Positions 39,525 to 49,404 of a stretch of DNA of 64,000 nt are shown here, one piece after another. The notes beneath the pieces are model-generated. The model did no database searches. It was not told the DNA's origin and worked only from the letters and a program-made list of their open reading frames with translations. The stretch comes from an uncultured Muriicola sp. (GTDB taxonomy: Bacteria > Bacteroidota > Bacteroidia > Flavobacteriales > Flavobacteriaceae). The DNA lies in assembly GCF_947258935.1 (NCBI RefSeq), contig NZ_CAMYKH010000017.1, positions 18,233-82,232 on the forward strand, given 5' to 3'. Position numbers and translations under genes: made by a program. Position 1 is the stretch's first letter; every line of letters starts with the position of its first letter.

Positions 39525-40856
39525 ATGAGAAAAAGAAGATTTACAGGCCTTGCCTTTGCCTTTCTCTTTATGACCCTTGCGGCCAACGCCCAAGAGGTTG
39601 TTTATGAGGAATACGACTTAGATAACGGGCTACATGTAATCCTGCATCAGGATAATACTGCGCCTATTGTGGTAACCTCGATTTCCTATCACGTTGGTGC
39701 AAAGGATGAAGATCCTGAGCGAACCGGCTTTGCGCATTTTTTCGAACATTTACTATTTGAAGGAACCGAAAACGTGGATCGCGGAGAATGGGATAAAATT
39801 GTTTCATCAGTGGGTGGAAAGAATAATGCCACTACCAATGATGACCGTACCTATTACTACGAAGTATTTCCGTCTAATGCAATTGAAACCGGACTTTGGC
39901 TAGAATCTGAAAGACTACTACATCCTGTCATAGAACAAATAGGTGTTGATACGCAGAATGAAGTAGTAAAAGAAGAAAAAAGACTGAGAGTAGATAATCA
40001 GCCTTATGGAAATCTTTTGGCTGAAGTGAAGAAAAACCTCTTTACAAAACATCCTTATAGATGGACTACCATTGGCTCTATGGAGCATCTTGATGCGGCT
40101 ACACTTGAAGAATTCAGGGCCTTTAATAAGAAATTTTATGTGCCTAATAATGCCGTCTTAATTGTGGCAGGAGACCTTGATATTGAGAAAACCAAGAAAA
40201 TGATCCAAGACTATTTTGGTCCAATTCCAAAAGGAGAAAAGATCATTCGAAATTTTCCTGAGGAGGACCCCATTACATCAGAATTAAAGTCAACATCCTA
40301 TGATCCCAATATTCAAATTCCTGCAATTATAGCAGCCTATAGAACTCCTTCCTTTAAAACAAGAGAGGCAAGAGTTCTAGATATGGTCTCTACTTACCTA
40401 AGTGGAGGGAAAAGTTCTAAGCTATTTAAAAAAATGGTCGATGACAAAAAAATGGCGCTTGTAGTGCAGGCGGTAAATTTAAGTCAGGAAGATTACGGTA
40501 TATATGCTTTATTTTCCCTTCCACAAGGGGATACGAGCCTTGAGGCTTTGGTGATAGAATTCGACGAAGAAATAGCCAAACTCCAAAATGAATTAATCTC
40601 TGAATACGATCATCAGAAACTATTAAATCAATTTGAAAATCAATTTGTAAATAGTAATGCAAGGATTGAAGGCATTGCCGGTTCCTTGGCAAATTATTAT
40701 CTACTTTACGGTGACACCAATCTGATCAATACTGAAATTGATCTATACAGATCAATAACACGGGAAGAAATTAGAGATGTCGCTAAAAAATATTTGAATG
40801 CCAATCAACGCATTTTAATTGAATATTTACCAAAGAATGAAAAAGAAAATCAATAA
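39525..40856 (+). CDS. M16 family zinc peptidase (HxxEH)
   Basis: Signal peptide; RTGFAHFFEHLLFEGTENV (HxxEH inverted zinc motif). Confidence 0.95.
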   Translation: MRKRRFTGLAFAFLFMTLAANAQEVVYEEYDLDNGLHVILHQDNTAPIVVTSISYHVGAKDEDPERTGFAHFFEHLLFEGTENVDRGEWDKIVSSVGGKNNATTNDDRTYYYEVFPSNAIETGLWLESERLLHPVIEQIGVDTQNEVVKEEKRLRVDNQPYGNLLAEVKKNLFTKHPYRWTTIGSMEHLDAATLEEFRAFNKKFYVPNNAVLIVAGDLDIEKTKKMIQDYFGPIPKGEKIIRNFPEEDPITSELKSTSYDPNIQIPAIIAAYRTPSFKTREARVLDMVSTYLSGGKSSKLFKKMVDDKKMALVVQAVNLSQEDYGIYALFSLPQGDTSLEALVIEFDEEIAKLQNELISEYDHQKLLNQFENQFVNSNARIEGIAGSLANYYLLYGDTNLINTEIDLYRSITREEIRDVAKKYLNANQRILIEYLPKNEKENQ

Positions 40857-40857
40857 T

Positions 40858-42930
40858 ATGAAAAATATAATATTTAGTATATGCATTCTGGCCGTATTTT
40901 CTCTAAATGCCCAGATAGACAGAAGCAAGCAACCATTGCCGGGTGCTGCACCTGAAATAAATCTTGGTGTACCACAGTCCTTTGAATTGCCAAATGGCTT
41001 AAAAGTAATCGTTGTTGAGAATCATAAACTTCCAAGAGTATCTTACACCCTCACCCTGGATAATCCACCTGTCCTTGAAGGGGAAAAAGCAGGAGTTAGC
41101 CAATTAATGGGTAGCCTTCTCGGAAAAGGTTCGAAGTCTATTGAAAAAGATGCCTTTAATGAGGAAGTTGACTATATGGGCGCAAGGATCAATTTTAGTG
41201 CCAATGGGGCTTCTGCCGCAGGCTTATCCAAAAACTCAGAACGTATTATGGAGCTTCTCGCAGATGCTGCCATCAATCCTAATTTTACCCAGGAAGAGTT
41301 TAAGAAAGAACAAGACATCTTATTAGATAATCTAAAAGCTGATGAAAAGAATGTTCCAAGTGCTGCAAGAAGGGTTGAAAATGCCTTGGCTTACGGGATA
41401 AATCATCCTTACGGGGAGTATATTTCTGAAGAAACCGTCAAAAATGTTTCCCTAAGCGATGTAGCTACTCATTATAGGAATTATTTTGTTCCCAAGAATG
41501 CCTATCTCGCAATTGTTGGAGATGTAGATTTTAATAAGATAGAAAATCAAGTAACAGATCTCTTTGGAACATGGAAAAAAGCTAGTCCGCCAGATATCTC
41601 GATTTCCAAGCCGAATAATGTACAGTACACTCAGATCAACTTTGTAGATATGCCTAATGCCGTACAGTCAGAGATTGCAGTTCAAAATTTAGTTGATCTT
41701 AAAATGACCGATCCCGACTATTTTCCAGCATTGTTGGCGAATAAGGTACTTGGCGGTAGTTTTAGAAGCTATCTCAATGGGAGTTTAAGAGAAGATAAGG
41801 GATATACATATGGAGCCGGGTCTCGAATTGGTGCAGACAAATATGCTTCAAGATTTAGGGCCGCTGCGAGTGTGAGAAACGCAGTGACAGATAGTGCTAT
41901 TGTGGTGTTTATTGATCAATTAAAGCGAATTCGGGAAGAAAAAATTGATTCGCAGGAAATGGCAATTGCCAAAGCCGAATATGTTGGGGAATTTGTAATG
42001 GCCCTTGAGAGCCCTCAAACCATTGCTAGATTTGCTTTAAACATAATGACAGAAAATCTTCCAGAGGATTTTTACGTTTCATATTTGGAAAAAATAAACG
42101 CAGTTACTCCAGAACAAGCTCAAGCAGCTGCACAAAAATATGTGGGAATAAATAATGCGAGGATAGTTGTCACTGGTAAGGGAAGTGAAATCCTTGAAAA
42201 CTTAGAAAAAGTAACTTTTAATGGAAAGACTATTCCTGTTTTCTATTTTGACAAATATGCCAAGGACGTTGAAAAACCAAATTATGAGGCCGCTATTCCA
42301 GAAGGGGTAACTGTACAATCTATCATTGATAAATATTTTGAAGCTATCGGGGGGAAAGACAAAGTGGCTCAGGTTACATCGTTGAAATTGGTATTTGAAG
42401 GGTCTGCCATGGGTGCCACAATAAAGATCGAGGAGAAAAGAACTCAGGACAAATTTGCACAGATAAGCTATATGAACGGGTCTGCCGTAGGCGGCGTAGT
42501 AGCAAAAGGAGACGAGCTATTTATGAAGCAAGGAGCCAACAATGTACCGCTTCCTCCAGACATGCAAAAAGATATGTTGCAATCTCTGGGTATTTTTGCG
42601 GAACAACGCATTGCCGCCAATCCCGCAGCAAAAGTGGCAGGCACAGAAATGGTAGAGGGCAAAGAGGCCATTAAAATTGAAGTTCCCGGAACTGTTGTAC
42701 AGACTACTTATTTTTATGACGTAGAGACCGGACTTAAAGTTAAGGAAGCCTCGGTAACTTCTATGAACGGACAAACACAGAATCAGGAAGCTTTCCTAAA
42801 AGACTATACTGAAGTAGATGGAATAAAATTTCCATCTGTTAGAATGAGTCAATTAGGGCCTCAGATGGTAGAATTCAAATTGATGGAAGCGGTGATCAAT
42901 GTTGAGGTTACTGATGCCGATTTCGAATAA
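40858..42930 (+). CDS. M16 family peptidase-like protein, non-catalytic partner, with C-terminal lipoprotein-fold-like extension
   Basis: MKNIIFSICILAVFSLNAQ signal peptide; N-terminal region GVSQLMGSLLGKGSKS lacks HxxEH; RSYLNGSLREDKGYTYGAGS. Confidence 0.9.
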   Translation: MKNIIFSICILAVFSLNAQIDRSKQPLPGAAPEINLGVPQSFELPNGLKVIVVENHKLPRVSYTLTLDNPPVLEGEKAGVSQLMGSLLGKGSKSIEKDAFNEEVDYMGARINFSANGASAAGLSKNSERIMELLADAAINPNFTQEEFKKEQDILLDNLKADEKNVPSAARRVENALAYGINHPYGEYISEETVKNVSLSDVATHYRNYFVPKNAYLAIVGDVDFNKIENQVTDLFGTWKKASPPDISISKPNNVQYTQINFVDMPNAVQSEIAVQNLVDLKMTDPDYFPALLANKVLGGSFRSYLNGSLREDKGYTYGAGSRIGADKYASRFRAAASVRNAVTDSAIVVFIDQLKRIREEKIDSQEMAIAKAEYVGEFVMALESPQTIARFALNIMTENLPEDFYVSYLEKINAVTPEQAQAAAQKYVGINNARIVVTGKGSEILENLEKVTFNGKTIPVFYFDKYAKDVEKPNYEAAIPEGVTVQSIIDKYFEAIGGKDKVAQVTSLKLVFEGSAMGATIKIEEKRTQDKFAQISYMNGSAVGGVVAKGDELFMKQGANNVPLPPDMQKDMLQSLGIFAEQRIAANPAAKVAGTEMVEGKEAIKIEVPGTVVQTTYFYDVETGLKVKEASVTSMNGQTQNQEAFLKDYTEVDGIKFPSVRMSQLGPQMVEFKLMEAVINVEVTDADFE

Positions 42931-42952
42931 AATATAATTCAAAACACTTGTT

Positions 42953-42985
42953 AAAAAGCGTATCTCAGTGTTGAGATACGCTTTT
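42953..42985. terminator. Bidirectional intrinsic terminator
   Basis: AAAAAGCGTATCTCA-gtgt-TGAGATACGCTTTTT. Confidence 0.9.
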
Positions 42986-43855
42986 TCTTTTATTGACCAG
43001 ATATACTCCACCTAAAATGATCCCTGCAGCGCCTACCTGCCAAACACTAAAAAGTTCTCCATCCAGAAGGCCCCAAAAAATACCTACAATTGGGATCAAA
43101 TAGGTAACCGATACTGAAAAAACGGGGGAAGAGATCTGTATTAATTTATTGAACATAACCTTAGCCACGCAGGTACCTAGAATACTTAAGATTAGCACAT
43201 AGCCAAGCGAACTCATAAAGTATGTCCCTTCCCTCACTGGTGCGCTTAAGGCTCCTGAATAAAAAAGTAAAATCAATGCCGGAGGTAACATAAAGACAAA
43301 ATTCCCAACTGCAATACCCATGGGAGATACTTCCTGCAACTTACTTTTGATGATATTGGCATTACAGGCATAGAGGATGGTTGCCAGAACAACCAAACCG
43401 GCATACCAGTAATTTTGATTGGGATTGATATCTGAACCAACATAAATAAGGAGAATGGCACCTAACAAGCCTACTAATACTCCTACTACCTGATTTCTGC
43501 TAAAGGCGATCTTAAAGGCCATAAATCCGATTATAATGGTAAAAAGCGGTACCAGGGAATTCAAAATGGAAGCAATACCGCTATCTATTTCTGTTTCTGC
43601 ATATGAAAAGAGAAATACCGGGATAAAACTTCCAAACAATCCGGAAAGACCTACCCAGAACCATTCCTTTTTTGAAATATTCCTGATAGATCGGTAACCT
43701 ACCAGAAAAAGAAAAAAGGAGGTAATTACAATTCTTACTGAACCTAATTGTATAGGAGTAAAACCTTCCAGGCCTTTTTTGATCAATATGTAGGATGTTC
43801 CCCAAATAATTGAAAGAACGATCAGGTACAGCCATTTACGGTTTACATCACCCAT
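42965..43855 (-). CDS. EamA/DMT family transporter (true start near 43855)
   Basis: MGDVNRKWLYLIVLSIIWGTSYILIKKGLEGFTPIQLGSVRI; the longer ORF reading is a non-coding extension. Confidence 0.9.
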   Translation of the reverse strand: MGDVNRKWLYLIVLSIIWGTSYILIKKGLEGFTPIQLGSVRIVITSFFLFLVGYRSIRNISKKEWFWVGLSGLFGSFIPVFLFSYAETEIDSGIASILNSLVPLFTIIIGFMAFKIAFSRNQVVGVLVGLLGAILLIYVGSDINPNQNYWYAGLVVLATILYACNANIIKSKLQEVSPMGIAVGNFVFMLPPALILLFYSGALSAPVREGTYFMSSLGYVLILSILGTCVAKVMFNKLIQISSPVFSVSVTYLIPIVGIFWGLLDGELFSVWQVGAAGIILGGVYLVNKRKSVSQH

Positions 43856-43943
43856 ATTAGATTTAATTTTCGCAAAAATGACGCTTTTTGCCGAATTACT
43901 TACAGCTCTCTTTTGTAATTTTGTCTTAACAAAAATTCTTGTA

Positions 43944-44369
43944 ATGACGTTTAAAACTACCACAGTGTTCTTGTCCCTATTTTTAATCCTGGTTTCTTGT
44001 AAAACCGAACCTAAGAAAGAAGAGCTCCCTTCACAAATGGAAGAGGTAATGGCGGTACATGATGAGGTGATGCCTAAAATGGGTACTATCAGCAATCTTA
44101 TCGCTGATCTAAAACCAAAAGTAGATTCTACTGAAGTAGGTAAAGAATATTTGAAGGCTATTCGAGATCTTCAGGGGGCTCATAAATCTATGATGATATG
44201 GATGCAGGACTTTGGAAAAAGATTCGATTATGAAGAGATCATGAATGGAAAGGAACTCAATGCTGAGAAACAAGGTTGGTTAAAGGAGGAAGAAATAAAG
44301 GTAAACGAACTTCGCGAAAAGATCAATACAAGTATTGCCAATGCCGAAAGGGTGTTAGCAGAGAATTAA
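43944..44369 (+). CDS. Putative lipoprotein, helical
   Basis: MTFKTTTVFLSLFLILVSCKTEP lipobox; internal ATG at 43944 preferred. Confidence 0.7.
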   Translation: MTFKTTTVFLSLFLILVSCKTEPKKEELPSQMEEVMAVHDEVMPKMGTISNLIADLKPKVDSTEVGKEYLKAIRDLQGAHKSMMIWMQDFGKRFDYEEIMNGKELNAEKQGWLKEEEIKVNELREKINTSIANAERVLAEN

Positions 44370-45301
44370 AATGGGAGGTTCCCCAGATCTACATTACCAC
44401 CTGAAATGATGATGCCTATCTTTTGACCTTTATACTTATCCCGGTCTTTGTATAGTCCGGCCAGAGCCACCGCACTGGAAGGCTCCACGATGATCTTCAT
44501 CCGTTCCCAAATAAGACGCATGGCAGCTATTATCTCTTCCTCTTCAACCCGAACTATTGTTTTGACGTGTTTTAAAATTACCGGCAGCGTATTACTTCCT
44601 AATTGAGTTTTTAAGCCATCTGCGATGGTGTTGGTAGTTGGGTTCGATTCTATTTTACCGCTTTTTAAAGATCTATAGGCATCGTCTACTTCAAAAGGCT
44701 CTGTGCCTATCACCTGGCAATTCTTTCCCATAGCGGTTGCCGCTATGGCCGTACCGGCGATTAATCCTCCGCCTCCTACGGGAACAAATATGGTGTTTAA
44801 GTTTGGGTAATCCTCCAATAGTTCCAGGGCCGCCGTTCCTTGTCCCAGGATCACATTAATATCATTAGAGGGGTGTAAAAAAGTAGCGCCCGTTTTTTTT
44901 TGTATTTCCCCTGCCATGGCATTTCTTGCTTCAAGAGTTGGCTCGCATTCATAGATGATCCCTCCATATTCTTTCACCCCATTCTTTTTTACTTCAGGAG
45001 CAGTTGTGGGCATAACTATATGGGCCTTAACTCCCAAGATCTGGGCCGCCAAGGAGAGTGCCTGAGCAAAATTGCCGGAAGAATGTGTAACTACACCCAG
45101 GGCCTTTTGTTCGGGGCTGAGTTTTAAAATGGCATGGGTAGCCCCGCGCATTTTATAAGCTCCCATACGTTGAAAATTCTCACATTTAAAAAAGACCTCA
45201 GCACCTACAAAATCATTAATAAGCCTTGATGTTAGGACAGGGGTCCTATGAATATAAGGCCTGATTTTATCATGACAAGCTAAAAGTTGTGTCCCGTCCA
45301 T
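44366..45301 (-). CDS. PLP-dependent threonine/serine dehydratase
   Basis: FFKCENFQRMGAYKMRGA (PLP lysine); VPVGGGGLIAG. Confidence 0.94.
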   Translation of the reverse strand: MDGTQLLACHDKIRPYIHRTPVLTSRLINDFVGAEVFFKCENFQRMGAYKMRGATHAILKLSPEQKALGVVTHSSGNFAQALSLAAQILGVKAHIVMPTTAPEVKKNGVKEYGGIIYECEPTLEARNAMAGEIQKKTGATFLHPSNDINVILGQGTAALELLEDYPNLNTIFVPVGGGGLIAGTAIAATAMGKNCQVIGTEPFEVDDAYRSLKSGKIESNPTTNTIADGLKTQLGSNTLPVILKHVKTIVRVEEEEIIAAMRLIWERMKIIVEPSSAVALAGLYKDRDKYKGQKIGIIISGGNVDLGNLPF

Positions 45302-45327
45302 TGCTGAAATGTTGCATTTTTATACCG

Positions 45328-45882
45328 TTACTGCCACTCCAGGCTTTCCAGGATCCTTCGAACGTCATTTTGAAGATAGGCAGCCGCAGGGTATATAGAA
45401 TCATAATTTGGCTTTGCATAGAAATACAGCGAGCCGGTTAAAAAGTGTTCTGTGCTATCTGTGGCGTAGAATTGAGCCTGAGAGGCCGCATTTCCTTTTA
45501 CTTCATAGAACATTCCAAATACTCGAGCATCTTCATTTATAAATTTTTGCTCCAGAATATTATCGGCCTTTGCCACATGCTCATAAGATAACCTTTGAGC
45601 ATCAGACAATAAGTCGTTCAAATTATTCTCTACCGGCTTGTATGTAAGATAAATGGCGCCTTTTAAAGAAGGGTAATCCAAGGTAAGAGAAGATCTTTTA
45701 AGGTCCTTTACAGTTGCCAGATTATTGTATTGAAAATTATAGTTTTCAGTTTGCACCACTTTTATCTCGCCCTTGGGATATTCCAAACGCAATTGGGCCT
45801 TGGGTTTGGGCAGCACCTCTTCTTTACACCCATTTAGGAATAAGAGAAATAATATTCCTACAAATATGAAATTACACCTCAT
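45328..45882 (-). CDS. gldD: Gliding motility lipoprotein GldD
   Basis: Lipoprotein signal FLFLNGCKEEVLPKPKAQLRLEYP; immediately downstream of gldE. Confidence 0.88.
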   Translation of the reverse strand: MRCNFIFVGILFLLFLNGCKEEVLPKPKAQLRLEYPKGEIKVVQTENYNFQYNNLATVKDLKRSSLTLDYPSLKGAIYLTYKPVENNLNDLLSDAQRLSYEHVAKADNILEQKFINEDARVFGMFYEVKGNAASQAQFYATDSTEHFLTGSLYFYAKPNYDSIYPAAAYLQNDVRRILESLEWQ

Positions 45883-47206
45883 GTGGCAAGGTAATTTTTA
45901 TCTGTTTTAACCGTTTTCTATCAAGGCTCTCCACCACGAACTGGAAGTTCTCAAAAATGATCTTCTCACCCTTTTTGGGAAAGTTTCCTGCAATTTCCAG
46001 TACAAATCCTGCTATTGTCTCGGACTCCCCTTTTTGTGCTTCAAAAGCGGATTCATTTTCAATTTTGGCCACTTTGTAAAAGTCTTTTAAGGTTGTTTTT
46101 CCATCAAAGACGAAATTGTGGTCATCTAGTTTTGAATAGATCAGGCCTTCATCATCGAATTCGTCACTAATATCTCCTACTATTTCTTCTATTATGTCCT
46201 CGAGGGTTACTATCCCTGAAGTACCTCCATATTCATCCACAACAACGGCAAGGTGGTTCTTCTTCTCCTGAAATTCCAGGAGCAAATCGTCTAATTTCTT
46301 ATTCTCTGGTACAAAATAAGGCTCGCGTATAAGGGTGATCCAATTAAAATTCTTTCTGTCGATGTACGGAAGAAGGTCCTTAACATAAAGTACCCCCACT
46401 ACCTTGTCTATATGGTCTGAAAAGACTGGAATACGAGAATACCCATGTTTTTTGATCTCTTCGAGCACTTCGGGAAACTTCATGACTTCCTGCAAGGCAA
46501 AAATATCGATACGTGGCCGCATTACTTGTTTGGTATCTGTATTGCCAAAAGAAACGATGCCTTCCAGGATCTTCTGTTCCTCTTTAGTGGTATCACCATC
46601 AGAAGTGAGTTCTAGTGCCTGAGATAGATGATCTACACTAAGATTTGTCTTTTGTTTTCCAAACTTCTCATAAATATAAATCGTTGTGGCGCGCATTGGA
46701 GCACTAAGCGGGGTTAACAAGAAATCCAAAACTTTAAGCGGATACGCCATAAAATGTGAGAAAATAAGCTTGTTCCTATTTGCATAGATCTTGGGTAGTA
46801 TTTCACCGAACATTAAAATAAGGAATGTTGCAACCACTACCTCTAATAAAAAGCGAATAGAAAGAACACCCATTATATGGTAAGTTATTGAAGCAAATAG
46901 GGTGTCGCCAATATCACTAAAAAGAAGAACGATCCCAATGTTAATGGCGTTATTGGCAATAAGAATGGTGGCCAATAATTTCTTAGGCCTTTCCAGTAAT
47001 TTCACGACGATACTACCTTTGGAGGTATTTCGATCCTGTATCTCCTTAAGTTCCGTGATTGAAAGGCTGAAAAATGCGATCTCTGCCCCGGAGACAAGCG
47101 CTGAGCAGGCCAACAAAGCAATCAGTACAATGATCTTAATTACTATAAGAGTTTCGTTACCTGCAAAACCTAATAATAATTGAATGGGATCCGGATCCAC
47201 GTGCAA
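45872..47206 (-). CDS. gldE: Gliding motility-associated protein GldE (CNNM/CorC-like with CBS and CorC_HlyC domains)
   Basis: DUF21 TM domain, CBS motifs (VMRPRIDIFAL, VVVDEYGGTSGIVTLEDIIEEIVGDISDE). Confidence 0.9.
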   Translation of the reverse strand: MHVDPDPIQLLLGFAGNETLIVIKIIVLIALLACSALVSGAEIAFFSLSITELKEIQDRNTSKGSIVVKLLERPKKLLATILIANNAINIGIVLLFSDIGDTLFASITYHIMGVLSIRFLLEVVVATFLILMFGEILPKIYANRNKLIFSHFMAYPLKVLDFLLTPLSAPMRATTIYIYEKFGKQKTNLSVDHLSQALELTSDGDTTKEEQKILEGIVSFGNTDTKQVMRPRIDIFALQEVMKFPEVLEEIKKHGYSRIPVFSDHIDKVVGVLYVKDLLPYIDRKNFNWITLIREPYFVPENKKLDDLLLEFQEKKNHLAVVVDEYGGTSGIVTLEDIIEEIVGDISDEFDDEGLIYSKLDDHNFVFDGKTTLKDFYKVAKIENESAFEAQKGESETIAGFVLEIAGNFPKKGEKIIFENFQFVVESLDRKRLKQIKITLPHEV

Positions 47207-47224
47207 TTCAGTTAGTTAATAAGA

Positions 47225-47695
47225 TCAAAAAGGCAAATCGTCATCCTGCTCGGAAGTTGCCATAGAACTTTGTGGTTCAGCTTTATCAGATTTGGGACCT
47301 TTTGGGGCAGCTGAGGCCTTCTTGGCTGAAGGTTGTGGCTCATTTGCCGAACTTTCCTGTTTGGTAGAAAGGAAGGTAAAGTCTTGCACATGTATTTCGG
47401 TGGTATATTTTGTAACGCCATCATCTCCCTGCCATTGTCTTGTCTTTAATCGTCCTTCCACATAGATCTTATCTCCTTTGTTCAGGTATTTTTCACAGAT
47501 CTCGGCAGCCTTGTTACGCACTACTATATTGTGCCACTCAGTGGAAGTCACCTTTTCACCGGTTTGCTTATTTGTATAGGTTTCATTAGTAGCTATTGGG
47601 AATCTTCCAATACAATTTCCTCCTTCAAAATAATGAAGTTTTACTTCATCTCCCAGATGCCCTATAAGCATCACTTTATTCAATGTTCCACTCAT
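47225..47695 (-). CDS. ssb: Single-stranded DNA-binding protein
   Basis: MSGTLNKVMLIGHLGDEVKLHYFEGGNCIGRFPIATNETY; acidic tip EQDDDLPF; start at 47695 preferred. Confidence 0.96.
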   Translation of the reverse strand: MSGTLNKVMLIGHLGDEVKLHYFEGGNCIGRFPIATNETYTNKQTGEKVTSTEWHNIVVRNKAAEICEKYLNKGDKIYVEGRLKTRQWQGDDGVTKYTTEIHVQDFTFLSTKQESSANEPQPSAKKASAAPKGPKSDKAEPQSSMATSEQDDDLPF

Positions 47696-48753
47696 GATAT
47701 TGATTTGGACCAAAAGTACGAATTTTTAAATGTATCTAGGAATTCTGCAAGCAATACTGGTACAGGATATTTAGGAAGACTCTCAAGAGTAATTCCACCT
47801 TTTATTTCCCCCTTTAATTCCACGATCCAAAACCTGGTAATAAGATGCTGATGCGATAATTTATGGACAACAGGATCTTCTTTCCACAATACAATATCCT
47901 TTATCTTTTCTTCTCTGGAGGATACCCTGCCATACATTTCGGTTTCCTCCATCAATGTATCTGTTTCTATCAGAGGAAATTCGTACAAATGTTGCCAAAT
48001 TCCCTTCCCAATTCGTTTGTTGAGCTTCGTATTCCCAAGCTGGTCAATAAAAATGAGGTAATTAAAATATCTGATCTTAACTTTATTCTTTTTGAGCTTT
48101 ACGGGTAAGGTGGCAACTCTTGTTTGCTGAAGGGCCATACATCCCGAATTGAGCGGACAATGTTCACAATCTGGTTGTTGCGGGGTGCATTGCAGGGCGC
48201 CAAATTCCATGATCGCCTGATTGTACTCACTTATGGAAGATGCCTCCATCACTTCTATGGCTAAGTTCTTAAAATACCTTATTCCCTTAGTGCTGTTAAT
48301 TGGGAGATCTACGCCAAAATACCTTGCTAATACCCTATAAACATTGCCATCTACCACAGGTCTTGCCTCCCCAAAACAAATAGACGCAATTGCGCTGGCG
48401 GTGTAATCACCAATGCCCTTTAATTGTATCAGCTCTTCATATGAGTCAGGAAACTGACCATTATTATCTGTTGTGATAGTCTTGGCCGTGAAATGCAGGT
48501 TCCGTGCACGGGAGTAGTATCCCAGCCCTTGCCATAATTTTAACACATCCGATTCTTCAGCTGCGGCCAATTGGTCCACTGTTGGATAGTGTTCAATAAA
48601 TTTCTGGTAGTATGGAAGGCCCTGAGCTACCCTTGTTTGTTGAAGGATGATCTCGGACAGCCAAACCTTGTACGGATCCCTTGTATTTCGCCAGGGAAGT
48701 GGTCTTTTATATTTAGAATACCAGTGGAGGATTGTTTTGGAAAAAGTATTCAT
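47692..48753 (-). CDS. mutY: A/G-specific adenine glycosylase
   Basis: PWRNTRDPYKVWLSEIILQQTRV...LKGIGDYTASAIAS...C-x6-C-x2-C-x5-C cluster (CTPQQPDCEHCPLNSGC). Confidence 0.96.
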   Translation of the reverse strand: MNTFSKTILHWYSKYKRPLPWRNTRDPYKVWLSEIILQQTRVAQGLPYYQKFIEHYPTVDQLAAAEESDVLKLWQGLGYYSRARNLHFTAKTITTDNNGQFPDSYEELIQLKGIGDYTASAIASICFGEARPVVDGNVYRVLARYFGVDLPINSTKGIRYFKNLAIEVMEASSISEYNQAIMEFGALQCTPQQPDCEHCPLNSGCMALQQTRVATLPVKLKKNKVKIRYFNYLIFIDQLGNTKLNKRIGKGIWQHLYEFPLIETDTLMEETEMYGRVSSREEKIKDIVLWKEDPVVHKLSHQHLITRFWIVELKGEIKGGITLESLPKYPVPVLLAEFLDTFKNSYFWSKSIS

Positions 48754-48829
48754 ACTAAGAATGTGATCAAAAGTAAGATATTAAAGACTTAAAATTAGTC
48801 CTTTAAGATAAAAGAATGAATAATATTTA

Positions 48830-48837
48830 TATATTTG
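48830..48837 (+). promoter_or_regulatory. Bacteroidota -7 promoter element upstream of the HU gene
   Basis: TATATTTG = TAnnTTTG, ~37 nt upstream of the ATG. Confidence 0.55.
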
Positions 48838-48874
48838 CAGGCCTGAAAAAATAACAGATTAAGTATATACAAGC

Positions 48875-49165
48875 ATGACGAAAGCAGATATCGTATCTAA
48901 GATCTCAGAAAAATTGGGAATAGAAAAAGGTGATGTACAAGCCACTGTAGAAACATTTATGGAGGAGGTTAAAACATCGCTTGAGAATGGTGATAATGTT
49001 TACCTAAGAGGTTTTGGTAGCTTTATCATTAAAACACGAGCAGAAAAAACAGGAAGGAATATTTCGAAAAATACAACGATCAAAATACCTGCTCACAACA
49101 TTCCGGCATTTAAACCAGCGAAGGTTTTTGTTGAAGGAGTTAAAAGTAACGTAGAAGTAAAATAA
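48875..49165 (+). CDS. HU/IHF family DNA-binding protein
   Basis: MTKADIVSKISEKLGIEKGDVQATVETFMEEVKTSLENGDNVYLRGFGSF. Confidence 0.95.
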   Translation: MTKADIVSKISEKLGIEKGDVQATVETFMEEVKTSLENGDNVYLRGFGSFIIKTRAEKTGRNISKNTTIKIPAHNIPAFKPAKVFVEGVKSNVEVK

Positions 49166-49189
49166 TAACCGAAATAAAAGCAGAGTTTT

Positions 49190-49279
49190 ATGCCGAGTGG
49201 TAAAAAAAGAAAGAGACATAAGGTGGCCACACACAAGCGAAAAAAACGCAGAAGAGCCAACCGCCACAAGAAGAAGTAG
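49190..49279 (+). CDS. 29-aa extremely basic conserved-type small protein (missed by ORF track)
   Basis: ATG 49190 to TAG 49277-49279: MPSGKKRKRHKVATHKRKKRRRANRHKKK*. Confidence 0.7.
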   Translation: MPSGKKRKRHKVATHKRKKRRRANRHKKK

Positions 49280-49380
49280 TTTCAGTAACTACTTTTTCGT
49301 TTTAATACGTTCATTGACATAGAAATTCTAAAAAGGATTTCGACGGGTTAATACAACCTGTAACAACTAATGTTTAATCC

Positions 49381-49399
49381 ATTCCGCCATAGGCGGAAT
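49381..49399 (+). promoter_or_regulatory. Hairpin in the 5' leader of rng, just upstream of its start
   Basis: ATTCCGCC-ATA-GGCGGAAT perfect 8-bp inverted repeat, ends 5 nt before TTG 49405. Confidence 0.55.
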
Positions 49400-49404
49400 A
49401 TAAA

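Noticed and set aside
43856-44095. N-terminal extension of the EamA transporter ORF
   Set aside because: Overlaps the divergent lipoprotein gene and lacks homology-like character; MGDVNRKWLYL at 43855 is the normal start.
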